From assembly GCF_016888005.1 (NCBI RefSeq), contig NZ_JAFDVE010000019.1:62001-126000 (forward strand): a stretch of 64,000 nt of DNA, written 5' to 3'. Of the stretch, positions 44,492 through 54,600 are shown piece by piece (the first letter of the stretch is position 1; each line of letters opens with the position of its first letter). The stretch is from Phycicoccus sp. CSK15P-2 (GTDB taxonomy: Bacteria; Actinomycetota; Actinomycetes; Actinomycetales; Dermatophilaceae). The notes beneath the pieces are model-generated. The model did not search any database. It saw only the letters and a list, made by a program, of their open reading frames with translations, and was not told the origin of the DNA. The translations under genes were made by a program, and so were the position numbers.

Positions 44492-45039
44492 GGGCGCCCT
44501 CCCCGGGCACCCCGCGGCGGGCGGCTCGCGGCGGTGACCTCGGCCGGCGGCGCGGAGCCCTCGTCGAGGGCCGGCGGGGGCGGGACGGTCGCCATCCAGC
44601 CGCCGAGCCGGTCCTTCTCGTGGAGCAGGTCGCGGATGTCGACCTCGGCGTACTCGAACTGCGGGCTCCAGAAGAGGGCGTCGAACGGACAGACCTCGAT
44701 GCAGATGCCGCAGTACATGCACAGCGAGAAGTCGATGGCGAAGCGGTCGAGGACGTTGCGCTGGCGCTCTCGGCCGCCGGGGGTCGTCGCCGGGACCGTC
44801 TCCTTGTGCGAGTCGATGTAGATGCACCAGTCCGGGCACTCGCGCGCGCAGAGCATGCACGAGGTGCAGTTCTCCTCGAGGAGCGCGATGACGCCGCGGC
44901 TGCGCGGAGGCAGGGACGGCGCGACGTCCGGGTACTCGGCGGTGTGGCTCGGCCGCATCGCGGTGCGCGCAGTGGTCGCAAGCCCCTTGAGGACGCCCGG
45001 CAGCCCGCCGCGGCCCCGGCGGTCGTCGGCGGTCACCAT
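44488..45039 (-). CDS. nuoI: NADH-quinone oxidoreductase subunit I (2 x 4Fe-4S)
   Basis: This 183-residue iron-sulfur subunit has two complete cluster motifs, [12 protein letters not shown] and [12 protein letters not shown], which bind clusters N6a and N6b in complex I. The block [16 protein letters not shown] is typical. It passes electrons from the input module to NuoB. In a complex without NuoE, F and G, these clusters would be the natural docking point for reduced ferredoxin. The ATG overlaps the nuoH stop by 7 bp; a GTG one codon later is an alternative. Confidence 0.93.
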   Translation of the reverse strand: MVTADDRRGRGGLPGVLKGLATTARTAMRPSHTAEYPDVAPSLPPRSRGVIALLEENCTSCMLCARECPDWCIYIDSHKETVPATTPGGRERQRNVLDRFAIDFSLCMYCGICIEVCPFDALFWSPQFEYAEVDIRDLLHEKDRLGGWMATVPPPPALDEGSAPPAEVTAASRPPRGARGGRP

Positions 45040-45989
45040 CCCGCCACCACCCCGGCGCCGGTGAGCACGAGCTGGAGCAGCGCGAGCGGCACGAGCCACA
45101 CCCAGGCCAGCCGCTGCAGCTGGTCCTCGCGCAGCCGGGGCCAGGCCACCCGCACCCAGACGACGACGAGCGCGACGACCAGCCCCTTGAGGAGGGTCCA
45201 CAGCCAGCCGAGCGCCTCCGGGAGGGGGCCGTGCCAGCCGCCGAGCCAGAGGACGGCGAAGAGCAGCGACATGACGACGATCCCGGCGTACTCGGCGAGC
45301 AGGAAGAACGCGAAGCGCAGCCCGGTGTACTCGGTCCAGGCGCCCATGACGATCTCGGCGTCGGCGACCGGCATGTCGAACGGTGGGCGCTGCAGCTCGG
45401 CGACGGCCGCGACGAGGAACACGACCGCGCCCGGGAGCTGCCAGAGCAGCCACCACGGCGTCCAGGCGTCCGCGAGGCCCAGCAGCGAGAGCGAGCCGCC
45501 GGCGAGCGCGACCGAGGCGACCGCGAGCACGATCGGCAGCTCGTAGGAGACGAGCTGGGCCGCCGCCCGCAGGCCGCCGATGAGCGAGTACTTGTTCGCG
45601 CTGGACCAGCCGGCCATGAGCGTGCCGAGGGCGCCGACCGAGGTGGCCGCGAGGACGAGGACGACCGACCCGGGGACGTCGGCCGCGGCGACACCGGGGT
45701 GCACCGGCACGGTCGCGAGCGCGACGAGGTACGGGACGAGGGCCACGGCCGGGGCGAGCCGGAAGACCCAGCGGTCGGCGGCCGCGGGCGTGAGGTCCTC
45801 CTTCTGCACGAACTTCACGCCGTCGGCGACGAGCTGGGCCCAGCCGTGGAAGCCGCCGGCGTACATCGGGCCGAGCCGGCCCTGCATGTGCGCCATGACC
45901 TTGTGCTCGGCCTGCCCGACGAGCAGCGGCAGGACGAGGAACGCCGCGAGGGCGGCCGCGGCCCGCAGGGCGGCCTCGAGGAGGGTCAT
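45033..45989 (-). CDS. nuoH: NADH-quinone oxidoreductase subunit H
   Basis: This 318-residue membrane subunit has eight helices that line the quinone entry channel. Family blocks include [31 protein letters not shown] and [20 protein letters not shown], the last rich in the acidic residues of the coupling channel. All look intact. The ATG overlaps the nuoC stop directly, at the place where nuoD, E, F and G would normally lie. Confidence 0.94.
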   Translation of the reverse strand: MTLLEAALRAAAALAAFLVLPLLVGQAEHKVMAHMQGRLGPMYAGGFHGWAQLVADGVKFVQKEDLTPAAADRWVFRLAPAVALVPYLVALATVPVHPGVAAADVPGSVVLVLAATSVGALGTLMAGWSSANKYSLIGGLRAAAQLVSYELPIVLAVASVALAGGSLSLLGLADAWTPWWLLWQLPGAVVFLVAAVAELQRPPFDMPVADAEIVMGAWTEYTGLRFAFFLLAEYAGIVVMSLLFAVLWLGGWHGPLPEALGWLWTLLKGLVVALVVVWVRVAWPRLREDQLQRLAWVWLVPLALLQLVLTGAGVVAGW

Positions 45990-46507
45990 CGCGGACCCCA
46001 CTCCGGCGGCGGCACGCCCGGGGCCTGGACCCGCCTGCGGCTCGGCGAGCGGGCGGAGTCGTGCCCCTCCCCGGGCTCCTTGCCGCCGGGCCACGGCTTG
46101 CTCGCCCGGGCCGCGAGCCGGAAGGACTTGCGCAGCGGGGTGCCCTCGAAGCCGTCGGGCAGGAGGAGCGGCCGCAGGCCGAGACCGGTGCCGTCGTCGA
46201 AGCCCTCGACCGGGATGCCGAACATCTCGTGCGTCTCGCGCTCGTGCCAGGCCGCACCCGGGAAGACGCCGGTGAGGGACGGGACCGGCTCGCCGTCCGC
46301 CACCCGGGTCGTGAGGAGGAGCCCGCGCAGGGCGCCGGGGGTGCCGACGTCGAGCAGGTGGCACACGACGTCGAAGCCCGGTGCGGCGTCGTCGTCGGTG
46401 TGGTCGACGGCCGTGACCCAGTCCAGGAACGCGAAGCCCTCGTCCCGCGCCGCGGCGACGGCCTCCCGCCACCCTCCGGGCGGGGCCTCTCGCGTCTCGT
46501 CCGTCAC
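45986..46507 (-). CDS. nuoC: NADH-quinone oxidoreductase subunit C
   Basis: This 173-residue NuoC (30-kDa subunit) protein has the signature [16 protein letters not shown] and a C-terminal [18 protein letters not shown] basic tail follows, ending [12 protein letters not shown]...RRRVQAPG. It is the first gene of the operon. NuoC normally sits beside NuoD near the quinone site, but no NuoD is fused to it or follows it. The GTG start (VTDETREAP) is the only reasonable one; no strong ribosome site is visible. Confidence 0.88.
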   Translation of the reverse strand: MTDETREAPPGGWREAVAAARDEGFAFLDWVTAVDHTDDDAAPGFDVVCHLLDVGTPGALRGLLLTTRVADGEPVPSLTGVFPGAAWHERETHEMFGIPVEGFDDGTGLGLRPLLLPDGFEGTPLRKSFRLAARASKPWPGGKEPGEGHDSARSPSRRRVQAPGVPPPEWGPR

Positions 46508-46675
46508 GCCCGGCAGCCTAGCGATCCGGCGCGGTGATGCCCGGTGGCGAGGACGTCCGTCCGCAGCCGTCCACGAGCCGCACGGCCACCGGGCACCCCG
46601 AACCCGCCTCGTCCGGACCCCGCCGTCGGTAGAGTCCACCCCCGGCGGACGAGGGACCCGAGGAGAGGCCTGACG
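46508..46675. promoter_or_regulatory. Divergent promoter region of the nuo operon and a small proline-rich protein
   Basis: The gap is 168 bp. Rightward, TAGAGT (46630-46635) is a good -10 box and AGGAGAGG at 46661-46668 a good ribosome site for the next gene. The leftward nuoC promoter was not identified. No operator-like repeats were seen. Confidence 0.35.
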
Positions 46676-47104
46676 GTGGTGGACGACGACCCGGAGGTGG
46701 ACGCCGACACCATCCCGCGGTCCCGGCTCAGGGCGGTGTGGGGACCACACGGCCCCACCGAGGCGCCGCGCCTGGTCCCCGGGCCCCCGGAGCCGGTCCG
46801 GCCGGCTAACCGGCGGGTCTCGACCGGGCTCGAGGAGCGGGTCCGGTCGTGGGCACCGCCCGCGGCCGATCCCGAGCCGGCACCGCAGACGCAGACCATC
46901 CGCATCACGCTCCCGCCGCGGGCCCCGGAGCCCGATCCCTCCCCGACGCCCGCTCCCGCTGTCGCCCGGCCACCCGACCGGCACCGCGGCTACGCGCCGG
47001 CCGCGGGCGCGGTGGACCTCGCCCCCGAGCGGCCGACCCCGTTCACCGAGCCACCTCGGCGCCGGTGGTTCGGACGGCTGCGGCGCCGCGGCTCAGCGGG
47101 CTGA
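46676..47104 (+). CDS. Proline-rich hypothetical protein
   Basis: This 142-residue protein has no membrane segment or signal peptide. It is acidic at the start (VVDDDPEVDADTIPRS), then rich in Pro/Arg/Glu (for example PPRAPEPDPSPTPAPAVA). It ends in a basic tail (RRRWFGRLRRRGSAG) that could touch membrane or nucleic acid. It looks intrinsically disordered. The start is one of two adjacent GTG codons behind a strong ribosome site. Its last 12 bases overlap the convergent transglutaminase-like gene. I do not recognise a family; a real promoter and ribosome site support expression. Confidence 0.55.
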   Translation: MVDDDPEVDADTIPRSRLRAVWGPHGPTEAPRLVPGPPEPVRPANRRVSTGLEERVRSWAPPAADPEPAPQTQTIRITLPPRAPEPDPSPTPAPAVARPPDRHRGYAPAAGAVDLAPERPTPFTEPPRRRWFGRLRRRGSAG

Positions 47105-49414
47105 CCGGACGGCGACGAGCCGTCCGGCGTGGATGCCCGACGGCACCCGCAGCCGGACGCCCGCCCGCTCGGGCAGCAGCGAGGCCAGGCTGACGTGCCG
47201 GCGCCAGCGGGTGCGCCACCCGACGCGCTCCGCGAGGTCGCTACGCACCCGCGCGGCGTGGGTCCACGCCCGCCGGGCCACGGTGTCGTCGGCGTCGGCG
47301 GGTCCGTAGGTGGCGACGTCCACGGCACGCGCCGCGTCCGCGACGGCCTCGCCGCCCACGGCCCGGGCGACCTCGCGCCGGGTGTCCCGCAGGGACACCT
47401 CGTACCCGGCGTCGCGCAGGGTCCCGACGACGTCCCGCCAGGCCGCTGCCGCACGCACGGCCGGGGGGCCGCGCCGGGACCGCACCGCCCGGCGCCCGGC
47501 CTTGCCGAGGACGAGCAGCGCGGTCCACAGGGCGGCGGCCAGGGCGGGTCCGCCCACGGCGCCGAGCGCCACCTGCGCCCACACCGGGAGCTCGGGCCCG
47601 ACCTCCGGCGCCGTCGTGCGGCTCCGCCCGTTCGTGGACTCGTCGAGCGAGAAGCCGTCCTCGCTGCTCGGGGGGCGCTGCGCGAGCGGCGGGGGCACCG
47701 CGGCGGCCCGGCTGCGGTCCTGCTCGCGGACGGCCCGCGGCGACGGCTTCCGGTCGCGTGGGGGGACGAACTCGTCGGGCGCGAGGAGGGTCCAGGTGCC
47801 GCCCTCGTGGACCTCGACCCAGGCCCGGACGTCCTGGCCGCGGACCACGCCGTCACTGCCCGGCACGGCTCCGAGGACGACCCGGGCGGGCATCCCGAGG
47901 TAGGCCGCGGTGAGTGCCAGCGTGGCGGCGAACTGCTCGTCGTTGCCGGCCGGCTCGCGCTCGGCGACGAACGTCGCGAGGCGTCCGAGGGAGTGCCCCG
48001 GGAGGATCGTCTCCTCGCCCGGCCCTCCGTCGCTGTACGCACCGGTCGTGCGCAGCCGGGTCGCCACGGCACGCAGCTGCGCCAGCGGGTCGGTGCCGGC
48101 CGGGCCGGACGCCGCGACGAGCCGCGCGGCGGTCTGGGCGAGGACGGGGTCGACCGGCGGGGTGGCGGGCGGGACGGCCGCCGGGGCACCGAGCTGCTCG
48201 TCGAGGACGTAGGTCTCGCCCGTCTCGAGCCCGCCGGGCATGACGGCGCTCCCGGTGTCGAGGTTGTAGCGCAGCTCCTCCTCGCGGTCCTGGGCCTCCG
48301 GGCCCCGGAAGGCGATCCGGGTCTCGCCACCGAGGGTCGGGAGCCAGACCCGCAGGTCGCGGCGACCCGCCCACCCCGGGCCCACGGTGACCCGTGCGCT
48401 GGCCGCCTCCCCGCCGTCCGGGCGGGGGATACGCGCCCCGACCCGCAGGAAGCCGCCGGACGATCCCGGGGACCCGGGAGCGGCGTCCCCGGCCGCCCAG
48501 ACCGTGCCGGAGTACGTGTCGACCGTCGCGAGCCGGAGGAGCGTGCCCGGCGGCAGGCCGGTGACCCGCACGAGCTCGAGGTTCGCGAGGTCGTCCGCCA
48601 CGGGCCGGAAGGACCGGAAGGCCGCGAGCGGGCTCGGGCGGTCGGTGGTCGCGAGCGGAGGGACGACGTGCTCGCGCAGGACGGTGCGGCGCTCGGTGCC
48701 GAGCGCCGGGGTCGCGGCCAGGACGACGACCGAGGCGACCGTGAGGAGCAGGCCCGCCGTGGCGAACCGCTCGAGATGCGCCCCGCTGTGCGTGGTGACC
48801 GACCGCCGGGCCCGCACCGACCCCCAGACGACCCCGGCGACGAGGACCGCGACGCCGCGGACGGCCACGCCGGACGGGGTGAGCACCCCGAGCGCGGCGG
48901 CGACGACGAACACCGCGGCCGGGACGGCCATCGGGCGGTACGCGGCCGTGCTGCGGAGGGCGAGCAGCGTCGTCGCCGCACCGCCGACCAGGGCCAGGAC
49001 GAACGGCAGGAGGCTGAGCGGGCCGGCGCCGTCCAGCGGTGGCAGGGTCGTGAGCAGGCGCTGCCAGCCCTCGGTGAGGGTCTCGCCCAGGGCGGCCCAC
49101 GCCGAGGGCGTCGGCAGCGCGCCGGCAGCCGTGCCGCGCAGGGTCAGCGGCGGCGCGGCCACGAGCACGACAGCGGCGAGGACGGGGGGGAGCAGGAACC
49201 ACGGGAGCCGCAGCCGGTCGACCGCGGCCCCGGACACGACACCCACGCCGAGCCCGACCGCGGTCGTCACGACCCAGGCCGGGCCGTCGAACGTGCCCAC
49301 GAGGACGCTGAGCGCGGCACCGAGGAGCACGGTCGCGCCCGCGGCGTCGACGGCGAGGTCGAGCGGGCGGCGCCGGAGGCGCGCCCGCTCCCGGCGGGTC
49401 GTCGGCGTGCTCAC
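47093..49414 (-). CDS. TgpA-like membrane protein with a catalytically degenerate transglutaminase domain
   Basis: This 773-residue protein has six or seven N-terminal membrane helices (DUF3488/TgpA type), then an extracytoplasmic transglutaminase-like domain. A further membrane helix (VWAQVALGAVGGPALAAALW) and a cytoplasmic basic tail follow. The core block reads GNDEQFAATLALTAAYLGMP, where the catalytic Cys is Asp492. The next block reads VRAWVEVHEGG, where the catalytic His is Arg530. The fold seems kept but the chemistry lost, so a structural or binding role is likely. It overlaps the DUF58 gene by 4 bp; the MoxR-DUF58-TgpA trio is a recurring actinobacterial envelope cluster of unknown exact function. 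Confidence 0.85.
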   Translation of the reverse strand: MSTPTTRRERARLRRRPLDLAVDAAGATVLLGAALSVLVGTFDGPAWVVTTAVGLGVGVVSGAAVDRLRLPWFLLPPVLAAVVLVAAPPLTLRGTAAGALPTPSAWAALGETLTEGWQRLLTTLPPLDGAGPLSLLPFVLALVGGAATTLLALRSTAAYRPMAVPAAVFVVAAALGVLTPSGVAVRGVAVLVAGVVWGSVRARRSVTTHSGAHLERFATAGLLLTVASVVVLAATPALGTERRTVLREHVVPPLATTDRPSPLAAFRSFRPVADDLANLELVRVTGLPPGTLLRLATVDTYSGTVWAAGDAAPGSPGSSGGFLRVGARIPRPDGGEAASARVTVGPGWAGRRDLRVWLPTLGGETRIAFRGPEAQDREEELRYNLDTGSAVMPGGLETGETYVLDEQLGAPAAVPPATPPVDPVLAQTAARLVAASGPAGTDPLAQLRAVATRLRTTGAYSDGGPGEETILPGHSLGRLATFVAEREPAGNDEQFAATLALTAAYLGMPARVVLGAVPGSDGVVRGQDVRAWVEVHEGGTWTLLAPDEFVPPRDRKPSPRAVREQDRSRAAAVPPPLAQRPPSSEDGFSLDESTNGRSRTTAPEVGPELPVWAQVALGAVGGPALAAALWTALLVLGKAGRRAVRSRRGPPAVRAAAAWRDVVGTLRDAGYEVSLRDTRREVARAVGGEAVADAARAVDVATYGPADADDTVARRAWTHAARVRSDLAERVGWRTRWRRHVSLASLLPERAGVRLRVPSGIHAGRLVAVRSAR

Positions 49415-50610
49415 GACGCCTCCACGACGCGGACGAGCCGGGCGAGGTCCGCGAGCGAGCCCATCGTGAGGTACGTGACGCCGAGGACGGTGGACGTCGA
49501 GCTCCGCTCGCCCGGCGCCACCCGCAGGACGTGCAGCCGGACGTGACCCCCGAGATGGCCCACGACCCGCTGGACCTCGGAGAACGGGGTGTCCGGACCG
49601 GTCACGACGACGGCGATGCTCGTCCCGGGTGCGAGCCCGTGCAGCCGGGCCGCGAGGTTGGGCAGGGCCGTGCGGTCGGGCTCGACCCGGGAGAACCCGT
49701 CGAGGGTGCGGGCCACCCCGGCCCGGTCGACCGCGTGCGCGCCGGCGACGACCGTCACGTCCATCTCGTCCCGCAGGGCCCGCACGGCGATGGAGGCCGC
49801 GGCGGTGACGGCCTCCTCGAACGTCTCCTCGTCCGGGTACCGGGCGGAGCGGGCGTCGAGGAGCACGCCGACGTGCGAGCGCCGGGTGTCGGTGTACCCC
49901 TTGACCATGAGGGTCGTCGACCCGGCGGCCGCCGACACCCGCGCCGAGGACTGCCAGTGGATGTGGCGGCGGTCGTCGCCCGGCAGGTACTCGCGCAGCG
50001 TGTGGAAGTCGAGGTCCGACACGGACGGGTCCGAGGTGGGGGTCCCCTCGAGGTCACGGACGAGCCCCGCGTCGAGCGAGGGGAGCGGGACGACGACGGG
50101 GTGGACGAAGAGCTCGAGGACCCGCGAGGCGTTGATCGTGCGCCGGGCGAGCCCGAACGGGTCCCCGAGGACTGTCGTCACCGGGCCCACGACGATGACC
50201 CCGCGCCGCTCGGTGCGGATGGTGAAGGGGAAGCTGAGCCGCAGGCCCGGGCCGAGCCAGGGCATCCGGAACGCCTCGAGCCGCTCGCCCACCGGGACCT
50301 CGAGGTCGGCCGGGGGCACCCGGCGGCTGCGGCCGTTCGTGACGACGAGCGAGCCGTCGGCGTCGGCCCCCGGACGGACCCGCCCCGGCCGGACGTCGAG
50401 CTCGAGGCCCACCCGCGAGCCGCCCGCGGCCATGAGCATCCCGAGGGCGAGCAGCACGAGCAGGCCGAGCCCGAGGACCCGCAGCTCGCCCCACCCGAGG
50501 AGCCACCCGGTGACGAGGGCGGCGACACCGACGAGCGCGGCCCACCATCCGGTGGCGGTCACGACGGACCGCTCCCGGAGGAGGTCGAGCAGGCGGCGCA
50601 GGTCGGTCAC
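49411..50610 (-). CDS. DUF58 domain membrane-associated protein
   Basis: This 399-residue protein has two N-terminal membrane helices (residues about 20-65). The DUF58 core follows, with the signature FHTLREYLPGDDRRHIHWQSSAR, where D-D-R-R-I-H-W is diagnostic. The C-terminal part has a von Willebrand A-like arrangement (HVGVLLDARSARY). DUF58 proteins are regularly encoded beside MoxR ATPases, which are thought to act on them. GTG start, 4 bp after moxR. Confidence 0.9.
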   Translation of the reverse strand: MTDLRRLLDLLRERSVVTATGWWAALVGVAALVTGWLLGWGELRVLGLGLLVLLALGMLMAAGGSRVGLELDVRPGRVRPGADADGSLVVTNGRSRRVPPADLEVPVGERLEAFRMPWLGPGLRLSFPFTIRTERRGVIVVGPVTTVLGDPFGLARRTINASRVLELFVHPVVVPLPSLDAGLVRDLEGTPTSDPSVSDLDFHTLREYLPGDDRRHIHWQSSARVSAAAGSTTLMVKGYTDTRRSHVGVLLDARSARYPDEETFEEAVTAAASIAVRALRDEMDVTVVAGAHAVDRAGVARTLDGFSRVEPDRTALPNLAARLHGLAPGTSIAVVVTGPDTPFSEVQRVVGHLGGHVRLHVLRVAPGERSSTSTVLGVTYLTMGSLADLARLVRVVEAS

Positions 50611-50614
50611 GTCG

Positions 50615-51592
50615 TCAGCGCTCCCCCGCCGGCAGGGTGACGGTCTCGAACAACTCGTCGATGACGTCCAGCACCGTGACGCCGTCGAACTCGGCGTCGG
50701 CGTCGAGGAGCAGCCGGTGCTGCATGACCGGCACGGCGATGTCCTTGAGGTCGTCGGGGACGACGTAGTTGCGGCCCTGGCCCGCCGCCCAGGCCTTGGC
50801 GGCGTGCACGTAGCCGAGCAGCCCGCGCACGGAGAGCCCGAGCCGCACGTGCCGGTGTGCGCGGGAGGCCTCGGCGAGCTCCTGCGCGAACAGCAGCAGC
50901 GGACGCGACACGTGGACCGAGCCCGCGACCTCGCGCATCCGCAGGACCTGGGCCCCGTCGATGACCTCCCGGACCGCGGCGGCGCGGTCGCGCACGGCGA
51001 GGCCGGAGAGGACCTCGACGGTCGCGTCCGCGTCCGGGTAGCCGATCGCGGTCTTCATGAGGAAGCGGTCGAGCTGGGCCTCGGGCAGCCGGTAGGTGCC
51101 GGCCTGCTCGATCGGGTTCTGGGTCGCGATGACCATGAACGGGTCCGGCACGTCGTGGGTCACGCCGTCGACGGTGACCCGGCCCTCCTCCATGACCTCG
51201 AGGAGGGACGACTGGGTCTTCGGCGAGGCGCGGTTGATCTCGTCGGCGAGGACGACGTTGGCGAAGACCGGTCCGGGCCGGAACTCGAAGACCTGCCGGC
51301 GCGGGTCGTAGATCGACGCGCCGGTGACGTCGCTCGGCAGGAGGTCCGGGGTGAACTGGATGCGCTGGTGGCTGCCGCGGACCGAGCCGGCGAGCGCCCG
51401 GGCCAGGCTCGTCTTGCCGGTGCCCGGCACGTCCTCGAGGAGGAGGTGCCCACCCGCGGCGAGACAGGCGACGGACAGCTGGACGACGCGCCGCTTGCCG
51501 ATGAGCGCCTCGCCGACGGTGTCGACGATGGTCGCGAAGGTCTCGCCGAACCAGGCGATCTCGTCGGCGTGCGCCAGGGTCTGCGTACTCAT
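50615..51592 (-). CDS. MoxR family AAA+ ATPase
   Basis: This 325-residue AAA+ protein has Walker A EDVPGTGKTSLARALAG and Walker B VVLADEINRASPKTQSSLLE. Sensor 1 is MVIATQNPIEQAGTYRLPEAQLDR, shortened here to its key Gln-Asn-Pro-Ile, and an arginine finger follows. MoxR proteins are cytoplasmic remodelling ATPases that mature or activate VWA/DUF58 partners. All catalytic residues look intact, unlike the transglutaminase-like member of the same operon. It follows the giant Ig-like gene by 31 bp. Confidence 0.95.
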   Translation of the reverse strand: MSTQTLAHADEIAWFGETFATIVDTVGEALIGKRRVVQLSVACLAAGGHLLLEDVPGTGKTSLARALAGSVRGSHQRIQFTPDLLPSDVTGASIYDPRRQVFEFRPGPVFANVVLADEINRASPKTQSSLLEVMEEGRVTVDGVTHDVPDPFMVIATQNPIEQAGTYRLPEAQLDRFLMKTAIGYPDADATVEVLSGLAVRDRAAAVREVIDGAQVLRMREVAGSVHVSRPLLLFAQELAEASRAHRHVRLGLSVRGLLGYVHAAKAWAAGQGRNYVVPDDLKDIAVPVMQHRLLLDADAEFDGVTVLDVIDELFETVTLPAGER

Positions 51593-51623
51593 CGGGTCCT
51601 CGGGGGTCGGGGGCGTCGGAGGG

Positions 51624-54600
51624 TCATGGGGCGGTCCAGTCCGTCGTCACGGGGCTGTCCGGGGAGGTGCCGTCGTCGCACGAGATGCCGTACCTCGTCC
51701 CGGACGGCGCGGTGAGCTCCGCGGCGGGGATGGTGCGGCTGCCGTTGCCGGACGCGTTGCTCGGGACCTCGAGGGTCGTGCTCGAGCCGCCGCCCTCCTC
51801 GGCGACGACGCACCGCAGCGTCGCGCTGGGCGAGAGGTTCTGCACGGTGAGGCCGAGACCGGCGTCCCCGGACGCCAGCGACCGACCGGTCGCGGTGACG
51901 CGGCCGGACCGGGTGGTGGCCGAGGCCGTCCCCCTCGAGTCGTCGCCGTCGCGGCTCGCGGTCGCGGTGATGCCGAGGTCGCGGTCGTGGCCGACCTTGC
52001 GGGTGTACTCGCGGCTGAACGCGCCGCGACCGGTCGTGTCCTCGATCCGGACCTGGCCGGCGACCCCGCCGGAGATCGTGACGTCGAGGGCGGCCTCGCG
52101 GCCGTTGGGGTCGACGGTGACCGTGAACGTCACGTAGGGACCGACGGTGGAGGTGACGGCGACGTCCACCCGGCCGAGCGGGCCGTGGACGACGTCGGAG
52201 GTGATCTGCGTCGAGGACGACGTCGCGCCGGAGTTCGTGGCGGTCAGGGTGATCGTGTACGTGGAGCCGTTGGCGGGGACCGAGATGACCTCGTCGAAGT
52301 CGGTGGGGTCGCTCGGCGCGTCCCACTCCCCGCAGGACGAGCCGTCGACCCGACAGGTGACGGTCAGCGAGTCGTCCCGGGCCGGCGGGCTCGTGAACGC
52401 CAGGCGCACCCTGCGGTCGTCGCCCGTCGAGGTGGCCGAGACGCCGGTGAACTCGCCGGGCGTGCCGATGGCGTCCTGGGCCGTCGGCGGGCCGGGCGCG
52501 GACTCGTAGAGCTCGTTCGCGGCGACGACCCGGTACTGGTAGGTCGAGCCGTCGTTCTCGACGGCGGCGGCGTCGCAGCGGGTCGCCGTCGTGCGGCAGA
52601 CGGTGGCCGTGCCGTCCGGGCCGGTGCGGCTCACCGTGTAGCGCGTGTCGCCGGGACCGTTCGGGGGGACCGCGCCCCACTCGACGACGACCGTCTGCCG
52701 TGCGCCGCCGGCGACCTCGGTGGCGTCGAGCCGCGGGGCGCCCGGGGGCTGCGGCGTCCCGGCCGACTGGCCCTCGACCGTGACCGGCGGCCCCCAGCCG
52801 GCCTCGTTGTGCGCCTTGACCGTGAAGGGCGTCGTCACGCTGTTGTCCAGGCCGGCGGCCCGCACGGTGGTCGACGTGGTCTCGGCCCGGCCGCCGGGCC
52901 AGGTGACGAGGTACTGGTCGACGGCGCTGCCGTTCGTGGGGGCCGCGGACCACGTCACGGTGACGGCGTGGTCCTCGGGCTCGACGACGCGCAGGTCCGC
53001 CGGTGCACCCGGGACCTCGTCGGAGACGACGGGCCCGGAGGCCGGGCTCGGCGGGCCGAACCCGACCGCGTTGCGGGCCCGCACGGTGAACCGGTTGGGG
53101 ACCGCGTTGCGCACCCCCGTCACGACGCACGGCGTGGCGTCGCACAGCTGGCTGCCGCCGTCCCAGGAGACCTCGTAGACCTCGATGGGCAGGCCGTTGT
53201 CGGGCGGCACCCGCCAGGTGAGGCGTGCGGACTCGCTGAGCGTCGGCCCGGTCTGCACCGGGGCGCCGGGTGCGCCCGGGACCCCGAGGACGTCGACGGT
53301 GAGCGTGCCCGTGGCCTGCCGGTCGCGTCGGGCCGTGGAGTCGACGTCGGTGATGGTCACCCGGAAGGTGAGCCGCCCGGTGGCCTGCGCGGACGGGGTG
53401 ACCGAGAGCGTCGTCGGACCCTCCCGGCGGACGGAGGCGGAGGCCCCGGAGACCTGGTCGACCCCGATGACGGAGAACTGCGGGTCGCCCAGCTGCGAGG
53501 ACAGGTAGCCGTCGATGTTCACGGTCGCGCTGGTGCCGGCGCGCACGCCCGGGAGCGTGACCGGAGCCATCGACGGCGGCTGGGCCGGCGCGACCCGGAC
53601 GGGCAGGACCGCGGGTGCGGCCTCGGTCCCGACCGCGCGGACGACGAGGCGGGCCATCGACCCCGGCACGGCGGCCGAGGAGGCGGCGACGAGGAGGGTC
53701 CCCGGGTCCCGGTTCGAGACCGTGAGCCCCGCGACGGCCTCCTCGAGCTCCCCGGTGAAGGTCAGCTCGTCCAGCTGCTCCGGCCGGGAGGTCCACACGT
53801 GGCACAGCTCGGGGACGGACAGTGGCCGGGACAGACCGCCGACGACGACGTCGACCGCGGTCTGGGGGCAGCGCAGGACCGGCGTCTCCGGCCCCACCTG
53901 GACCGGGACGGTGAGGAACGCGCGCCGGCCCGGACCGTCGGCGGTCTCCCCGGCGGTCGTCACCTCGAAGGCGATGGCTGCCGGCCCGACGTAGTCGGCG
54001 AGGCCGGTCACCCGCAGCCGGGACGGGCCGTCGGTGGCGACGCGCAGCTGACCGGCGGGCGACGCGGCGAGCCGGTCGCTCGTCGTCAGCGTGAGGTCGC
54101 GGCCGCTGGGGTCGACGACGACGTCGTCGAGGTCGACGGTCGTCGTGCCGTTCCGGTCGACCCGCACGAGGGCGTCCGGCCGGACGCTGGGGGCGCCGGT
54201 GCCGCCGGCGGGAACGTGGACCAGCCCGAGCGCCGCCGCACCGTCCGCGTCGAGCACCTCGAAGGAGAGCACCTGCGGGACGTCCGCGACGGGCAGGGTG
54301 ACCGTCCCGCCGTCGAGCCGGGCGTCCGGCGCCCCGAAGACCCGGCTGACCTGCAGCACGCCGTCCGGGTCGTCCGGGTCGACCGCCCCCGCGAGGAGGT
54401 CGACGTCGACCGCCGTGGCCCGTGGGCCGGGCTGGGCCAGGGCGTTGCGCGGCACCGGCGGGAGGTTGACGCCCGCGCGGCCCCGCAGCCGGATCGTCGC
54501 GGTCGACGGCTCGCCGCTGGCGCCGACGATGGAGTACCGGATCGAGCGCGGCCGGTCCGGCTCGGGCACGGTGACGGCGACCTGGCCGGAGCCGGGGACG

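Noticed and set aside
46508-46675. Hidden nuoD remnant upstream of nuoC
   Set aside because: No NuoD motifs were found in any frame here or between nuoC and nuoH, which overlap directly.
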